A DNA stretch of 37,062 nt from Alphaproteobacteria bacterium (GTDB lineage: Bacteria; Pseudomonadota; Alphaproteobacteria; Rickettsiales; JADKJE01). Location: assembly GCA_016722515.1 (NCBI GenBank), contig JADKJE010000011.1, forward strand, positions 1 to 37,062, written 5' to 3'. The position numbers and the translations under genes were made by a program. Every line of letters begins with the position of its first letter. Within the stretch, counting starts at the first letter, position 1. Shown here one piece after another: positions 31,093 to 37,062 of this stretch. Under the pieces are notes generated by a model. That model ran no database searches, was not told where the DNA came from, and saw nothing but the letters and a program-made list of their open reading frames with translations.

Positions 31093-31491
31093 TCATTTGG
31101 TTTCACGTGGAACATTATCCGCTACCTGCTCATCATTTGGAGCAACGGACTCAGCTTCAACTACTGTTTCATCTGTATTAGCAGGGGCAGCCGATGGGTC
31201 TTTATTTGCGTCACTTCTATCTTTAATTATCATTGTGCTATCTTCTGCAGGAGCTTTACCTAAAAGTTCTTGCACTTTTGCCGTTAACATTTGTTTTTCA
31301 TTAGCTAATTGATTAAAAGCAGCATGGAAATCTTCAGCTACACTAGTCATGACACTGCTATTTAATGCTTTTCTTAAGATATTCGCCGCTATAACTTGCA
31401 TAGGGTGATCTTCTTTCTTAAGATTTTCTACAGTTAAAGCGCCTTTTTCTAATAGTTCAGCTAAGCCTAAAACATATGTACTGATATTCAT
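31093..31491 (-). CDS. Hypothetical protein with acidic disordered tail
   Basis: A 132-residue protein. Residues 1-80 are helical ('YVLGLAELLEKGALTVENLK') and the last 50 are acidic, proline/alanine-rich and probably disordered. AGAGGA precedes the ATG. It is expressed leftward from a promoter with an extended -10 overlapped by a 29-base palindrome, so it is under specific repression. No recognised family. Confidence 0.6.
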   Translation of the reverse strand: MNISTYVLGLAELLEKGALTVENLKKEDHPMQVIAANILRKALNSSVMTSVAEDFHAAFNQLANEKQMLTAKVQELLGKAPAEDSTMIIKDRSDANKDPSAAPANTDETVVEAESVAPNDEQVADNVPRETK

Positions 31492-31525
31492 GCGATTTGT
31501 TTCCTCTAAGATTTAAAAAAGATTA

Positions 31526-31531
31526 ATTATA
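31526..31531 (-). promoter_or_regulatory. Extended -10 promoter of the 31093-31491 gene
   Basis: On the minus strand TGCTATAAT contains a consensus TATAAT (31531-31526) with an upstream TG, i.e. an extended -10 element; no good -35 is present. The operator palindrome at 31531-31559 covers its upstream side. Confidence 0.6.
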
Positions 31532-31559
31532 GCATAAGTTCCATTTTGGAACATATGCT
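31531..31559. promoter_or_regulatory. Operator palindrome (TTCCA-N3-TGGAA core)
   Basis: Arms AGCATAAGTTCCA (31531-31543) and TGGAACATATGCT (31547-31559) match at 12 of 13 positions around a TTT centre. The core TTCCA-N3-TGGAA also occurs at 36491-36503 in the early control region, so one regulator may bind both. Confidence 0.68.
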
Positions 31560-31593
31560 TACAAAATTATTTGCTGTCTATATACAAAATCTA

Positions 31594-31622
31594 TTGCTTA
31601 ACTTGATTGATGCGCATATACT
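31594..31622 (+). promoter_or_regulatory. Promoter of the partition cassette
   Basis: TTGCTT (31594-31599), 17-base spacer, TATACT (31617-31622), 34 bases before the parA start. The -10 overlaps the left arm of the 31619-31648 inverted repeat, which would allow autorepression by the small partner protein as in the parFG system. Confidence 0.6.
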
Positions 31623-31648
31623 TATATGTGGATATATGTATATAAGTA
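31619..31648. repeat. Inverted and direct repeats upstream of parA (candidate centromere/operator)
   Basis: TACTTATAT (31619-31627) and ATATAAGTA (31640-31648) are perfect inverted arms; the 12 bases between and around hold direct TATATGT copies. In ParF/ParG systems the centromere and the operator lie just upstream of parF, matching this location. Confidence 0.5.
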
Positions 31649-31655
31649 GGAAAAT

Positions 31656-32285
31656 ATGATAATTAGCATTTTAAACCAAAAAGGTGGCGCTGGGAAAACA
31701 ACTATTTCTATCAATCTGGCGTGCGGGTTGCAAGAAGCGGGACACAAAGTTTTGCTCGTCGATTCAGATCCACAAGGGAGTGCCCGAGACTGGCACTCGG
31801 CTGCGAATGCCGAGCTTATCGGTGTAGTTGGAATAGATAGGCCAACGCTAGAGAAGGACATGAAGCTATTCACCCCCAATTATGAGTATATTATTATTGA
31901 TGGTGCACCCCAATTAGAGAATATGGCTATATCTGCTATCAAATGTTCGGACATTATTTTAATCCCGGTGCAACCATCGCCCTATGATATTTGGGCTACT
32001 GCGGGTTTAGTTGATGTTATTAAAGCGCGGCAAGAAATCAATAATGGTTTTCCAAAAGCGGCTTTTATCATTAGTCGGCAGATTACACACACAAAAGTAG
32101 GGAGAGAAATACGTGATGTATTAAAGAATTATGGCTTACGTGTCTTTGATAACGGCACATTTCAGCGCATCATTTATTCAAATACAGCAGCAACGGGACG
32201 CACTGTTATGAATGAAGTGGCCCAAGAAGCCGCTAATGAAATCAGAAAAATAATAGTAGAGCTTAAGGAGTTCATAAATGAGTGA
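31656..32285 (+). CDS. parA: ParA/ParF-type partition ATPase
   Basis: A 209-residue short ParA of the ParF (type Ib) class. The deviant Walker A is 'KGGAGKTT' at 9-16 with the signature Lys9 and catalytic Lys14; 'VLLVDSDPQGSARDW' at 32-46 is the A' motif; 'YIIIDGAP' at 78-85 is the Walker B region. There is no N-terminal HTH, as in ParF. It would move plasmid copies over the nucleoid with the partner encoded next. AGGA precedes the ATG and the stop overlaps the downstream start. No other MinD/ParA gene is near. Confidence 0.92.
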   Translation: MIISILNQKGGAGKTTISINLACGLQEAGHKVLLVDSDPQGSARDWHSAANAELIGVVGIDRPTLEKDMKLFTPNYEYIIIDGAPQLENMAISAIKCSDIILIPVQPSPYDIWATAGLVDVIKARQEINNGFPKAAFIISRQITHTKVGREIRDVLKNYGLRVFDNGTFQRIIYSNTAATGRTVMNEVAQEAANEIRKIIVELKEFINE

Positions 32286-32493
32286 ATTAACTATCGGTAA
32301 ATCATCCAGAATAGAAAAAGCCATTGCATCAGTACAAAAAGACACAAAGATTATAAGAATGAACATTATTCTGGAAAAGAAAATGCATAATAAAATTAAG
32401 ATGGCGGCTATGTATTTAGAAACCAATGTAACCACTTTGGTTAAGAATGCAGTCAATGAGTATATAAGCAAATATGCACCTGAACACATGTGA
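32278..32493 (+). CDS. ParG-like ribbon-helix-helix centromere-binding protein
   Basis: A 71-residue protein. After a flexible N-terminal 25 residues, 'KIIRMNIILEKKMHNKIKMA' and 'TNVTTLVKNAVNEYISKY' form a ribbon-helix-helix resembling ParG, with the expected length and placement directly after parF. It would bind the centromere and repress the cassette. It overlaps parA by eight bases, with AAGGAG inside parA. Confidence 0.82.
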   Translation: MSELTIGKSSRIEKAIASVQKDTKIIRMNIILEKKMHNKIKMAAMYLETNVTTLVKNAVNEYISKYAPEHM

Positions 32494-32495
32494 TT

Positions 32496-32521
32496 ATGCG
32501 TATATGCGCATATGTGTATAA
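32496..32521. repeat. Palindromic AT/GC repeat after the ParG-like gene
   Basis: ATATGCGCATAT (32502-32513) is a perfect 12-base palindrome flanked by TGCGTAT on the left and TGTGTATA on the right. The GCGCATATA/TATATGCG words also occur just upstream of parA (31613-31620), so the repeats bracket the cassette and may be part of its centromere. Confidence 0.42.
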
Positions 32522-32529
32522 ATTATATT

Positions 32530-33252
32530 TTAAATGATTGGCTCCGCGTAACAGCGGCAATTCGGAAATTCTCCGGGTCCATGATTTCCTTCATCGCCAA
32601 CTTCAGGTGGGTCATCAAAGTCGAACGTTAGGTTAGCCATTTCAGCATGGGACTCTCTAACTGCGCCATCTTCCATGGTGCGCCAAATATAGCTGTTAGC
32701 GCCCACTAGTTCAGCACGAGCTTGAATGATATTGGCATTGCTTTTTGCTATTTCTGTCCTAGCAATTAAGGTCGCTCTAGACTGTGTAACATGCGTGCTA
32801 GAGGCAATCTGGGCTGCGATCTCATCCGCGCGCGCACCGGTGGTCACAGCTTCTTGGGATAGCTTACTAGCCCTTTCCGCTGCCTCGGTCGGAATGCTCT
32901 TTATAAGCTTAACGTTTTCTTGTCGCAAAGCCTCAATTGTGGGTGAAATATTGGAATTAGACAGCACATTAGTAAGTTGTCGCCCAATAATTTTAGATTG
33001 CTTTTGCCATGCGCGTTCATTAGTTTTTGCCACCCCCTTAATCATAGCCATTGCTACCCGATTAGCCCATGGCTCTAAAGCGTCTGAATATAATTTAGCC
33101 GCATACATCATGCTCGAAATGTCTTCTAGTTCTCCATCATCATTAACATGTGCTGCAATGATAGCGCCCGAATGCTGTGCTACTTTGCGTAATTGACGAG
33201 CATATTTATTTTCCTGAGTCTTAGAATATTGCCAAGGAGACTTATCAACCAT
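32530..33252 (-). CDS. Minor head protein, Mu gpF-like
   Basis: A 240-residue phage head morphogenesis protein. 'TQSRATLIARTEIAKSNANI' and the C-terminal 'RESHAEMANLTFDFDDPPEV' followed by 'CRCYAEPII' are the conserved MuF-domain features. Located just after the portal, as usual. In some phages such proteins carry toxins or ADP-ribosyltransferase domains at the end; none is present here. Confidence 0.88.
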   Translation of the reverse strand: MVDKSPWQYSKTQENKYARQLRKVAQHSGAIIAAHVNDDGELEDISSMMYAAKLYSDALEPWANRVAMAMIKGVAKTNERAWQKQSKIIGRQLTNVLSNSNISPTIEALRQENVKLIKSIPTEAAERASKLSQEAVTTGARADEIAAQIASSTHVTQSRATLIARTEIAKSNANIIQARAELVGANSYIWRTMEDGAVRESHAEMANLTFDFDDPPEVGDEGNHGPGEFPNCRCYAEPII

Positions 33253-33254
33253 TT

Positions 33255-34814
33255 TTAAGTGCTCGCAACACTAATCTCTTTTGCTTGCATCGGCTTAGGA
33301 TTAGGCATCGTAGTATTAGCGCTAATCTTTGGCGCAACTAATGGGGTAGTAGGCTCAGGCGGCGCTTCGTCTTCTTTTTCAGCTTCGGTTATCTCTTCGT
33401 CATCAATATTACTCCATAATCCTGTTTCGTCAGAGCTTTGTTTAAGCTCTTTAAGCGCCATGGCTTTATTAACTATGCCTGCTGTAAATGCTTCGGTGAC
33501 CGAATCAGTCGCTTGTTTTGCGATAGTAGCTTTTTGCATTTGGTCTATTTGCCATAAGGGCACATAATCAAAGCTTAAATCTTCCGGAGGTTGTTCGCCT
33601 AATGTCGAAACATAAACAACATTAAGCAGTTTTTGCATATCAGGCCGTATATTTTCTTGTTCATTTTTCACTTTGTCATAATAGAGTCGGGTTTCTTCGG
33701 TTCCTGTTGCATTCAGCCCTTTAGCTGTTTCGCCTAAGAATTTAGTAGCGGGGGTGCCACTCAATGAGAAAAGTTGGTTTTCATATTTCCCCATCGCGGC
33801 TAATAAACCATTTAAGTCATAATTTAGTATCTCTATTGTGTCATTTGAACTTAAAACGGTCACATTCTCTGTGCTTTCCGTCAGTTTCATGGCTTGAACA
33901 AACCCCATAAGATTGTTCGCTGCCTGACCATTAGTGCCTTGATTTAAAACCTCGTACATATTGTCTATTTTAACCACACGAAAAGATGATTTATAAGCAG
34001 CAGATGCTAAAGCCGCAGATGCAGTCAAGTAATTGGTTATTACATCCATCGCGCCAATTAAAATAGAGCCATACCACCGTTGGTTTTGCAAAAAGTCAAT
34101 AAAAGGCAGGTAGTCACCGTCACATCTAATGACACGGGACCGATGTATAGTAACATCGCTTTTATATCTTTCTAATTGAGCAAACGCTTTTGGATCAGGA
34201 AATTTCATATCCCAATCATATGGCGCTAATACGGTATAATAGTTTGGCTTATTGTCTAATTCATCATAATCTTCAGTAGAGGGCCACAATTGCCACCTAT
34301 CTAATACTTTCAGCCCTTTAAATTGCCCTTTTCGAATTGTCTTTAAATCGAGCGGCGTAGAAAGAAGTTGACCGTCTATGTCTATGACTGCGATCGCACC
34401 CCCGTATAGCCTTGCCATTGCAATAGTTTCAAACAGTTTTTTTTGAAGCCCTAATTCTGACCAGGCAGTCATTATTTTTTGAATATCCGTCGGATCAGAA
34501 GTGTTTTTTATTTCTATCCCCTCTCGCGTCATATCTTCTGCTTGCATTTCAACCAGTCTACGGGCTAACCAGTTGCTTTCGTACATTGCCCTAAGCTTTA
34601 ACCAATTAAAATTTTGCGTGACTGTATTGATGAAATATCCAGCTCCTAATGCGTTTCCGCCGCCTTGGCCTAGGCTCAAGACCGGATTTACGAAAGCGTC
34701 AAAAGCTTTTCCTGAAAGTTGCGTTTCTTTCAAAACATCTTTGACCAATGATGCAGCCCAAGATTTTTGCTGATTGTTTATTGCGATTGGCATTCTGATA
34801 GATTTCTTTGCCAT
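33255..34814 (-). CDS. Portal protein, DUF1073
   Basis: A 519-residue DUF1073-type portal protein. 'MYESNWLARRLVEMQAEDMT' near residue 80, 'RVIRCDGDYLPFIDFLQNQR', and 'SGTPATKFLGETAKGLNATG' are typical, and the C-terminal tail is acidic and proline-rich. Portal dodecamers form the DNA channel and docking site for terminase. AGGAG lies nine bases before the ATG; it follows the terminase gene by four bases. Confidence 0.9.
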   Translation of the reverse strand: MAKKSIRMPIAINNQQKSWAASLVKDVLKETQLSGKAFDAFVNPVLSLGQGGGNALGAGYFINTVTQNFNWLKLRAMYESNWLARRLVEMQAEDMTREGIEIKNTSDPTDIQKIMTAWSELGLQKKLFETIAMARLYGGAIAVIDIDGQLLSTPLDLKTIRKGQFKGLKVLDRWQLWPSTEDYDELDNKPNYYTVLAPYDWDMKFPDPKAFAQLERYKSDVTIHRSRVIRCDGDYLPFIDFLQNQRWYGSILIGAMDVITNYLTASAALASAAYKSSFRVVKIDNMYEVLNQGTNGQAANNLMGFVQAMKLTESTENVTVLSSNDTIEILNYDLNGLLAAMGKYENQLFSLSGTPATKFLGETAKGLNATGTEETRLYYDKVKNEQENIRPDMQKLLNVVYVSTLGEQPPEDLSFDYVPLWQIDQMQKATIAKQATDSVTEAFTAGIVNKAMALKELKQSSDETGLWSNIDDEEITEAEKEDEAPPEPTTPLVAPKISANTTMPNPKPMQAKEISVAST

Positions 34815-34818
34815 GCTA

Positions 34819-36348
34819 TTATGCTCCTAACACTTGTTGCCACCATGGGGTTATATTTTGTGCAATCATGCCGTTTATTGCATACACCATGGTATCAACT
34901 TGGTCGTCATGGGGGTGCGTATCATCGGCCGTAAACGATTCACATTCTTCGAAAAATTCAAAAAGGATGGGTGAATCTTTCTCTAAGTATACCATGCCCG
35001 CCTCAATTATAGGCGTAATAGAACAAACTCGCGTATATTTATCTCGAGCTACTCGGGTTTGATGCGAATCTTCTCGGGACTTATTTCTCGATTCGGTGGT
35101 TCTTTTATCATCTTCTTTAATAGGGAAAATAGGAATGCGGCCCTCTATAGATACACTTTGAATAAGACCCGTTCCGCTGGCTTTATCTTCTACGTTCATC
35201 CTGCGCAAAGTCCCATACGTTTTTGGGTCCCGCTGTAATTCTTGGACCCAAAACTCTATCGCACGACGTTTAAGCTCTGGCGCTTCCCATTTGCCCCTTA
35301 TTTGTGCAATTAAATAAATGCGGCCGTTAGCTCCTTTTCCCCAACATTGAAATACTGAATAGTCGTTATGCTCGCCCGATTTCATTGCTGTATCTGAATA
35401 AATTTCACGATACAAAATGTCCGGCAATTTTTCATATAACCCAAAATATTTGGTTTTGATGATGCCGCCCCCTTCTGGGTTTGGACGCTGCTGCATTTGG
35501 GAGTCATAACCGTCTATTCCTAGCGCAATCTTCAACTCTTCTACAGCTTCTCTTGGGAATAGCTCAGGGAAAAGTAATTCCTTTTCTTCGGTGCGCGGGT
35601 CTTCAAAGCCGATACAAGTAAAGCATTTACGTTTAGATTCGAACTCCATCGGTAACATTAAATGTGTATAACCTTGCTCAATAGCTAAATCTGCTACATC
35701 ACCTTTACCCACGCGCTGCATCATAATAGAGATGGTAGACTTCATTTGATTATTGAGTCGGGTGGGGATAACGCGATTAAATGTGAATTTAGCGTTTGCC
35801 AGCTCCACCGGGCTTTTAGCATCTTTTACGCTGATAGGGTCATCCCAATTAAAGCGATCGCCTCGCTTACCGGTTGATGAATCGACGGCCACGCATTGCC
35901 TAAACCCTCTATACTCGTTCTCAAAATAGCCCTTGGTGTTTTGGTCTGTAGTCAGTTTTAACGGCCAAAGCTTTTGATACCATTCAGACTCAATGATAAG
36001 CCTGGTTTTGCGGTTATCTCGAAGCGCATTACCGATTTCAAAACTAGCGCTGATAATTCTAAGATGCGGCAGATTGCGGGGCCCCCATTCCCAAGCGGGG
36101 AACATGATTTGACTGATGGTACTTTTAGACATCCCCGTGGGGACAGTGACAAGTAATCGCCTTATTTGACCCTCCGTTATAGCTTGATAATGTTCGCAGA
36201 TAGCGCCAATTGCCCAACCGTTTAGAAATTCAGCGCCCGGCTCAATAATCGGCCACGCGCGTTCTACGAAATTGATTAATCGTTTTGTGCAATATTCTCG
36301 CTCAATAGCAAGATATTCTTCTTCTGAAAAGTCTATTAGAGATGACAT
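34819..36348 (-). CDS. terL: Terminase large subunit
   Basis: A 509-residue terminase ATPase/nuclease. The Walker A-like segment is 'VPTGMSKST' at ~69-77 and the acidic 'DRFNWDDPISV' at ~164-174 fits the Walker B region. The C-terminal half ('REIYSDTAMKSGEHNDYSVF' and 'THPHDDQVDTMVYAINGM') is the RNase H-like nuclease with conserved aspartates. It packages DNA through the portal. I start it at ATG 36348, which lies six bases after a consensus -10; the frame remains open to 36390, where a TTG could extend it. Confidence 0.92.
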   Translation of the reverse strand: MSSLIDFSEEEYLAIEREYCTKRLINFVERAWPIIEPGAEFLNGWAIGAICEHYQAITEGQIRRLLVTVPTGMSKSTISQIMFPAWEWGPRNLPHLRIISASFEIGNALRDNRKTRLIIESEWYQKLWPLKLTTDQNTKGYFENEYRGFRQCVAVDSSTGKRGDRFNWDDPISVKDAKSPVELANAKFTFNRVIPTRLNNQMKSTISIMMQRVGKGDVADLAIEQGYTHLMLPMEFESKRKCFTCIGFEDPRTEEKELLFPELFPREAVEELKIALGIDGYDSQMQQRPNPEGGGIIKTKYFGLYEKLPDILYREIYSDTAMKSGEHNDYSVFQCWGKGANGRIYLIAQIRGKWEAPELKRRAIEFWVQELQRDPKTYGTLRRMNVEDKASGTGLIQSVSIEGRIPIFPIKEDDKRTTESRNKSREDSHQTRVARDKYTRVCSITPIIEAGMVYLEKDSPILFEFFEECESFTADDTHPHDDQVDTMVYAINGMIAQNITPWWQQVLGA

Positions 36349-36354
36349 TAAATT

Positions 36355-36363
36355 ATTATAACA
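36355..36363 (-). promoter_or_regulatory. Extended -10 promoter immediately before terL
   Basis: On the minus strand TGTTATAAT includes TATAAT (36360-36355) with a TG extension. Only six bases separate it from ATG 36348 and no ribosome binding site is visible, so transcription would begin at or near the start codon (a leaderless message), unless an upstream start is used. Confidence 0.45.
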
Positions 36364-36489
36364 CATAATGAATTTATTTTGTGTGAGCAAATGCTTTTTT
36401 GAATTTGCTCATTAATCAAAAAGTGTTTATTGGGTTATAACCTGATAAATTGGTTAGCCATAATGTAGGAGTACCAGGCACTCTAGTTA

Positions 36490-36504
36490 TTTCCAAATTG
36501 GAAA
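36490..36504. promoter_or_regulatory. Operator palindrome TTTCCAAATTGGAAA
   Basis: A perfect 15-base palindrome with 7-base arms. Its core TTCCA-N3-TGGAA is shared with the palindrome at 31531-31559. It lies between the divergent terL and early-operon promoters. Confidence 0.62.
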
Positions 36505-36516
36505 CAGCGGCGAAAC

Positions 36517-36553
36517 AAATTATTTCCCGCGATTTCCCGCCGGGAAATAATTT
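36517..36553. promoter_or_regulatory. Second operator: inverted and direct TTTCCCG repeats
   Basis: AAATTATTTCCCG (36517-36529) and CGGGAAATAATTT (36541-36553) are perfect 13-base inverted arms. A third half-site, ATTTCCCG at 36532-36539, is a direct copy ten bases (one helical turn) from the left one and forms a tight inner palindrome with the right arm. It sits 32 bases upstream of the -35 of the rightward promoter. Confidence 0.68.
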
Positions 36554-36584
36554 CATTGACAGTTAAAAATTTTTCAGAAACTAC

Positions 36585-36613
36585 TTGACAAACTAATATC
36601 GTTACGCTATACT
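36585..36613 (+). promoter_or_regulatory. Rightward early sigma70 promoter
   Basis: TTGACA (36585-36590), 17-base spacer, TATACT (36608-36613): one mismatch from consensus. It drives the 36660 gene and those beyond the right edge. Together with two adjacent operators this looks like the main early control region. Confidence 0.85.
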
Positions 36614-36659
36614 ATTATTGTAAGTTAAATAGTGAGATCATTTTTAGGAGATTAAGAGA

Positions 36660-36884
36660 ATGTATAAACAAACACCCGCAGGGCAAAAAAACAGAAATAT
36701 ACTATCTGCATTTGACTCAGAAACTCAATTTGAAGTGCTTGGCTCAATAGCAAAACATTATGGCTGTAGCATAAAAGAAATAGAAGATGAAATCTTTGAT
36801 GAAAACGCTGAATATTTACTTGATTATATGCCAGAACCTCATCGAAGGGCGCTATGTGTTTTAATTAACAGAAGTGGGGTGTAA
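36660..36884 (+). CDS. Hypothetical first early gene product
   Basis: A 74-residue helical protein ('SETQFEVLGSIAKHYGCSIK', 'DENAEYLLDYMPEPHRRA'). TAGGAG lies 14 bases before the ATG, with AAGAG nearer. It is the first gene behind the strong early promoter. Family unknown; it might be a small DNA-mimic or regulator, but nothing proves this. Confidence 0.65.
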   Translation: MYKQTPAGQKNRNILSAFDSETQFEVLGSIAKHYGCSIKEIEDEIFDENAEYLLDYMPEPHRRALCVLINRSGV

Positions 36885-36891
36885 TAAGTTA

Positions 36892-37062
36892 ATGAGCGAT
36901 TTTACAAATGATATAGATGGATATGATTTAGATGATTGTGATTGGATTGAGGATAATTTTGATATAGAAAGTTGGACAAAAAATACATACGACAAAGCTG
37001 TTTTTATAAAAGAAATGGATGAATCATATTTAATAAATTGTATAAATAAATTAAAGAAGATT
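36892..37062 (+). CDS. Hypothetical early protein, cut by the right edge
   Basis: A frame from ATG 36892 stays open for 57 codons to the end of the window. The product is very acidic at first ('MSDFTNDIDGYDLDDCDWIE') and then contains 'FIKEMDESYLINCINKLKK', a segment I recall from small phage proteins of unknown role. No stop is seen, so its length cannot be stated. Confidence 0.6.
   Translation, partial: MSDFTNDIDGYDLDDCDWIEDNFDIESWTKNTYDKAVFIKEMDESYLINCINKLKKI

Overview
The window is a 37 kb piece of an AT-rich tailed (contractile-tail, myovirus-type) bacteriophage or prophage, probably of a gammaproteobacterium. The structural genes belong to the myovirus set that carries a DUF1073 portal, Mu gpF-like protein, DUF2213 protease, DUF2184 capsid, DUF4054 connector, DUF3383 sheath, DUF3277 tube and DUF2612 baseplate protein. 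The low GC and a phage-borne CsrA would fit a Legionella/Coxiella-like host, but that is a guess. Both ends are open: a RecT-type gene runs off the left edge and a small early gene runs off the right edge.

Layout. (1) 1-5843, rightward early operon: RecT-type annealing protein, CsrA homologue, zinc-ribbon protein, SSB, a tandem family of tiny KKVLIS...WFxxQ proteins, an XRE regulator and a string of unknown small genes. Between 3500 and 4220 lie two foldable RNA segments, tiny ORFs and a leader motif that recurs before several small genes. (2) 9641-5851, leftward accessory operon (YopX, two DUF551-like proteins, HNH lipoprotein, DUF6496-like peptide), driven by a strong promoter at 9655-9682. 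A short rightward pair of genes (9903-10254) has its own promoter. (3) 25533-10244, leftward head-tail-lysis operon running from protease/scaffold, cement and capsid through connectors, sheath, tube, a frameshifted chaperone pair, tape measure, baseplate and tail fibre to an M15 endolysin. (4) 31491-25713, a 1156-residue repeat-rich fibre followed by three paralogous receptor-binding-like proteins, the last apparently frameshifted. (5) 30659-32493, a rightward HTH gene and a ParF/ParG-type partition cassette with candidate centromere repeats. (6) 36348-32530, leftward terminase large subunit, portal and Mu gpF-like head protein. (7) 36349-36660, a control region with two different operator palindromes and a near-consensus rightward promoter that drives early genes off the right edge.

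How the parts fit. RecT and SSB would handle DNA annealing; the CsrA homologue could act post-transcriptionally on the phage's own leaders or on host mRNA. The partition cassette, with no integrase visible here, suggests a phage-plasmid whose prophage is a partitioned extrachromosomal element. The partition and fibre block sits inside what would otherwise be one continuous head gene cluster. The most notable items are the partition cassette, the phage CsrA with a recurrent CsrA-box-like leader, the tandem small-protein family with sequence-sharing junctions, and the same TTTTTTA slippery heptamer at two places, in the tail chaperone and in the last receptor-binding paralogue.
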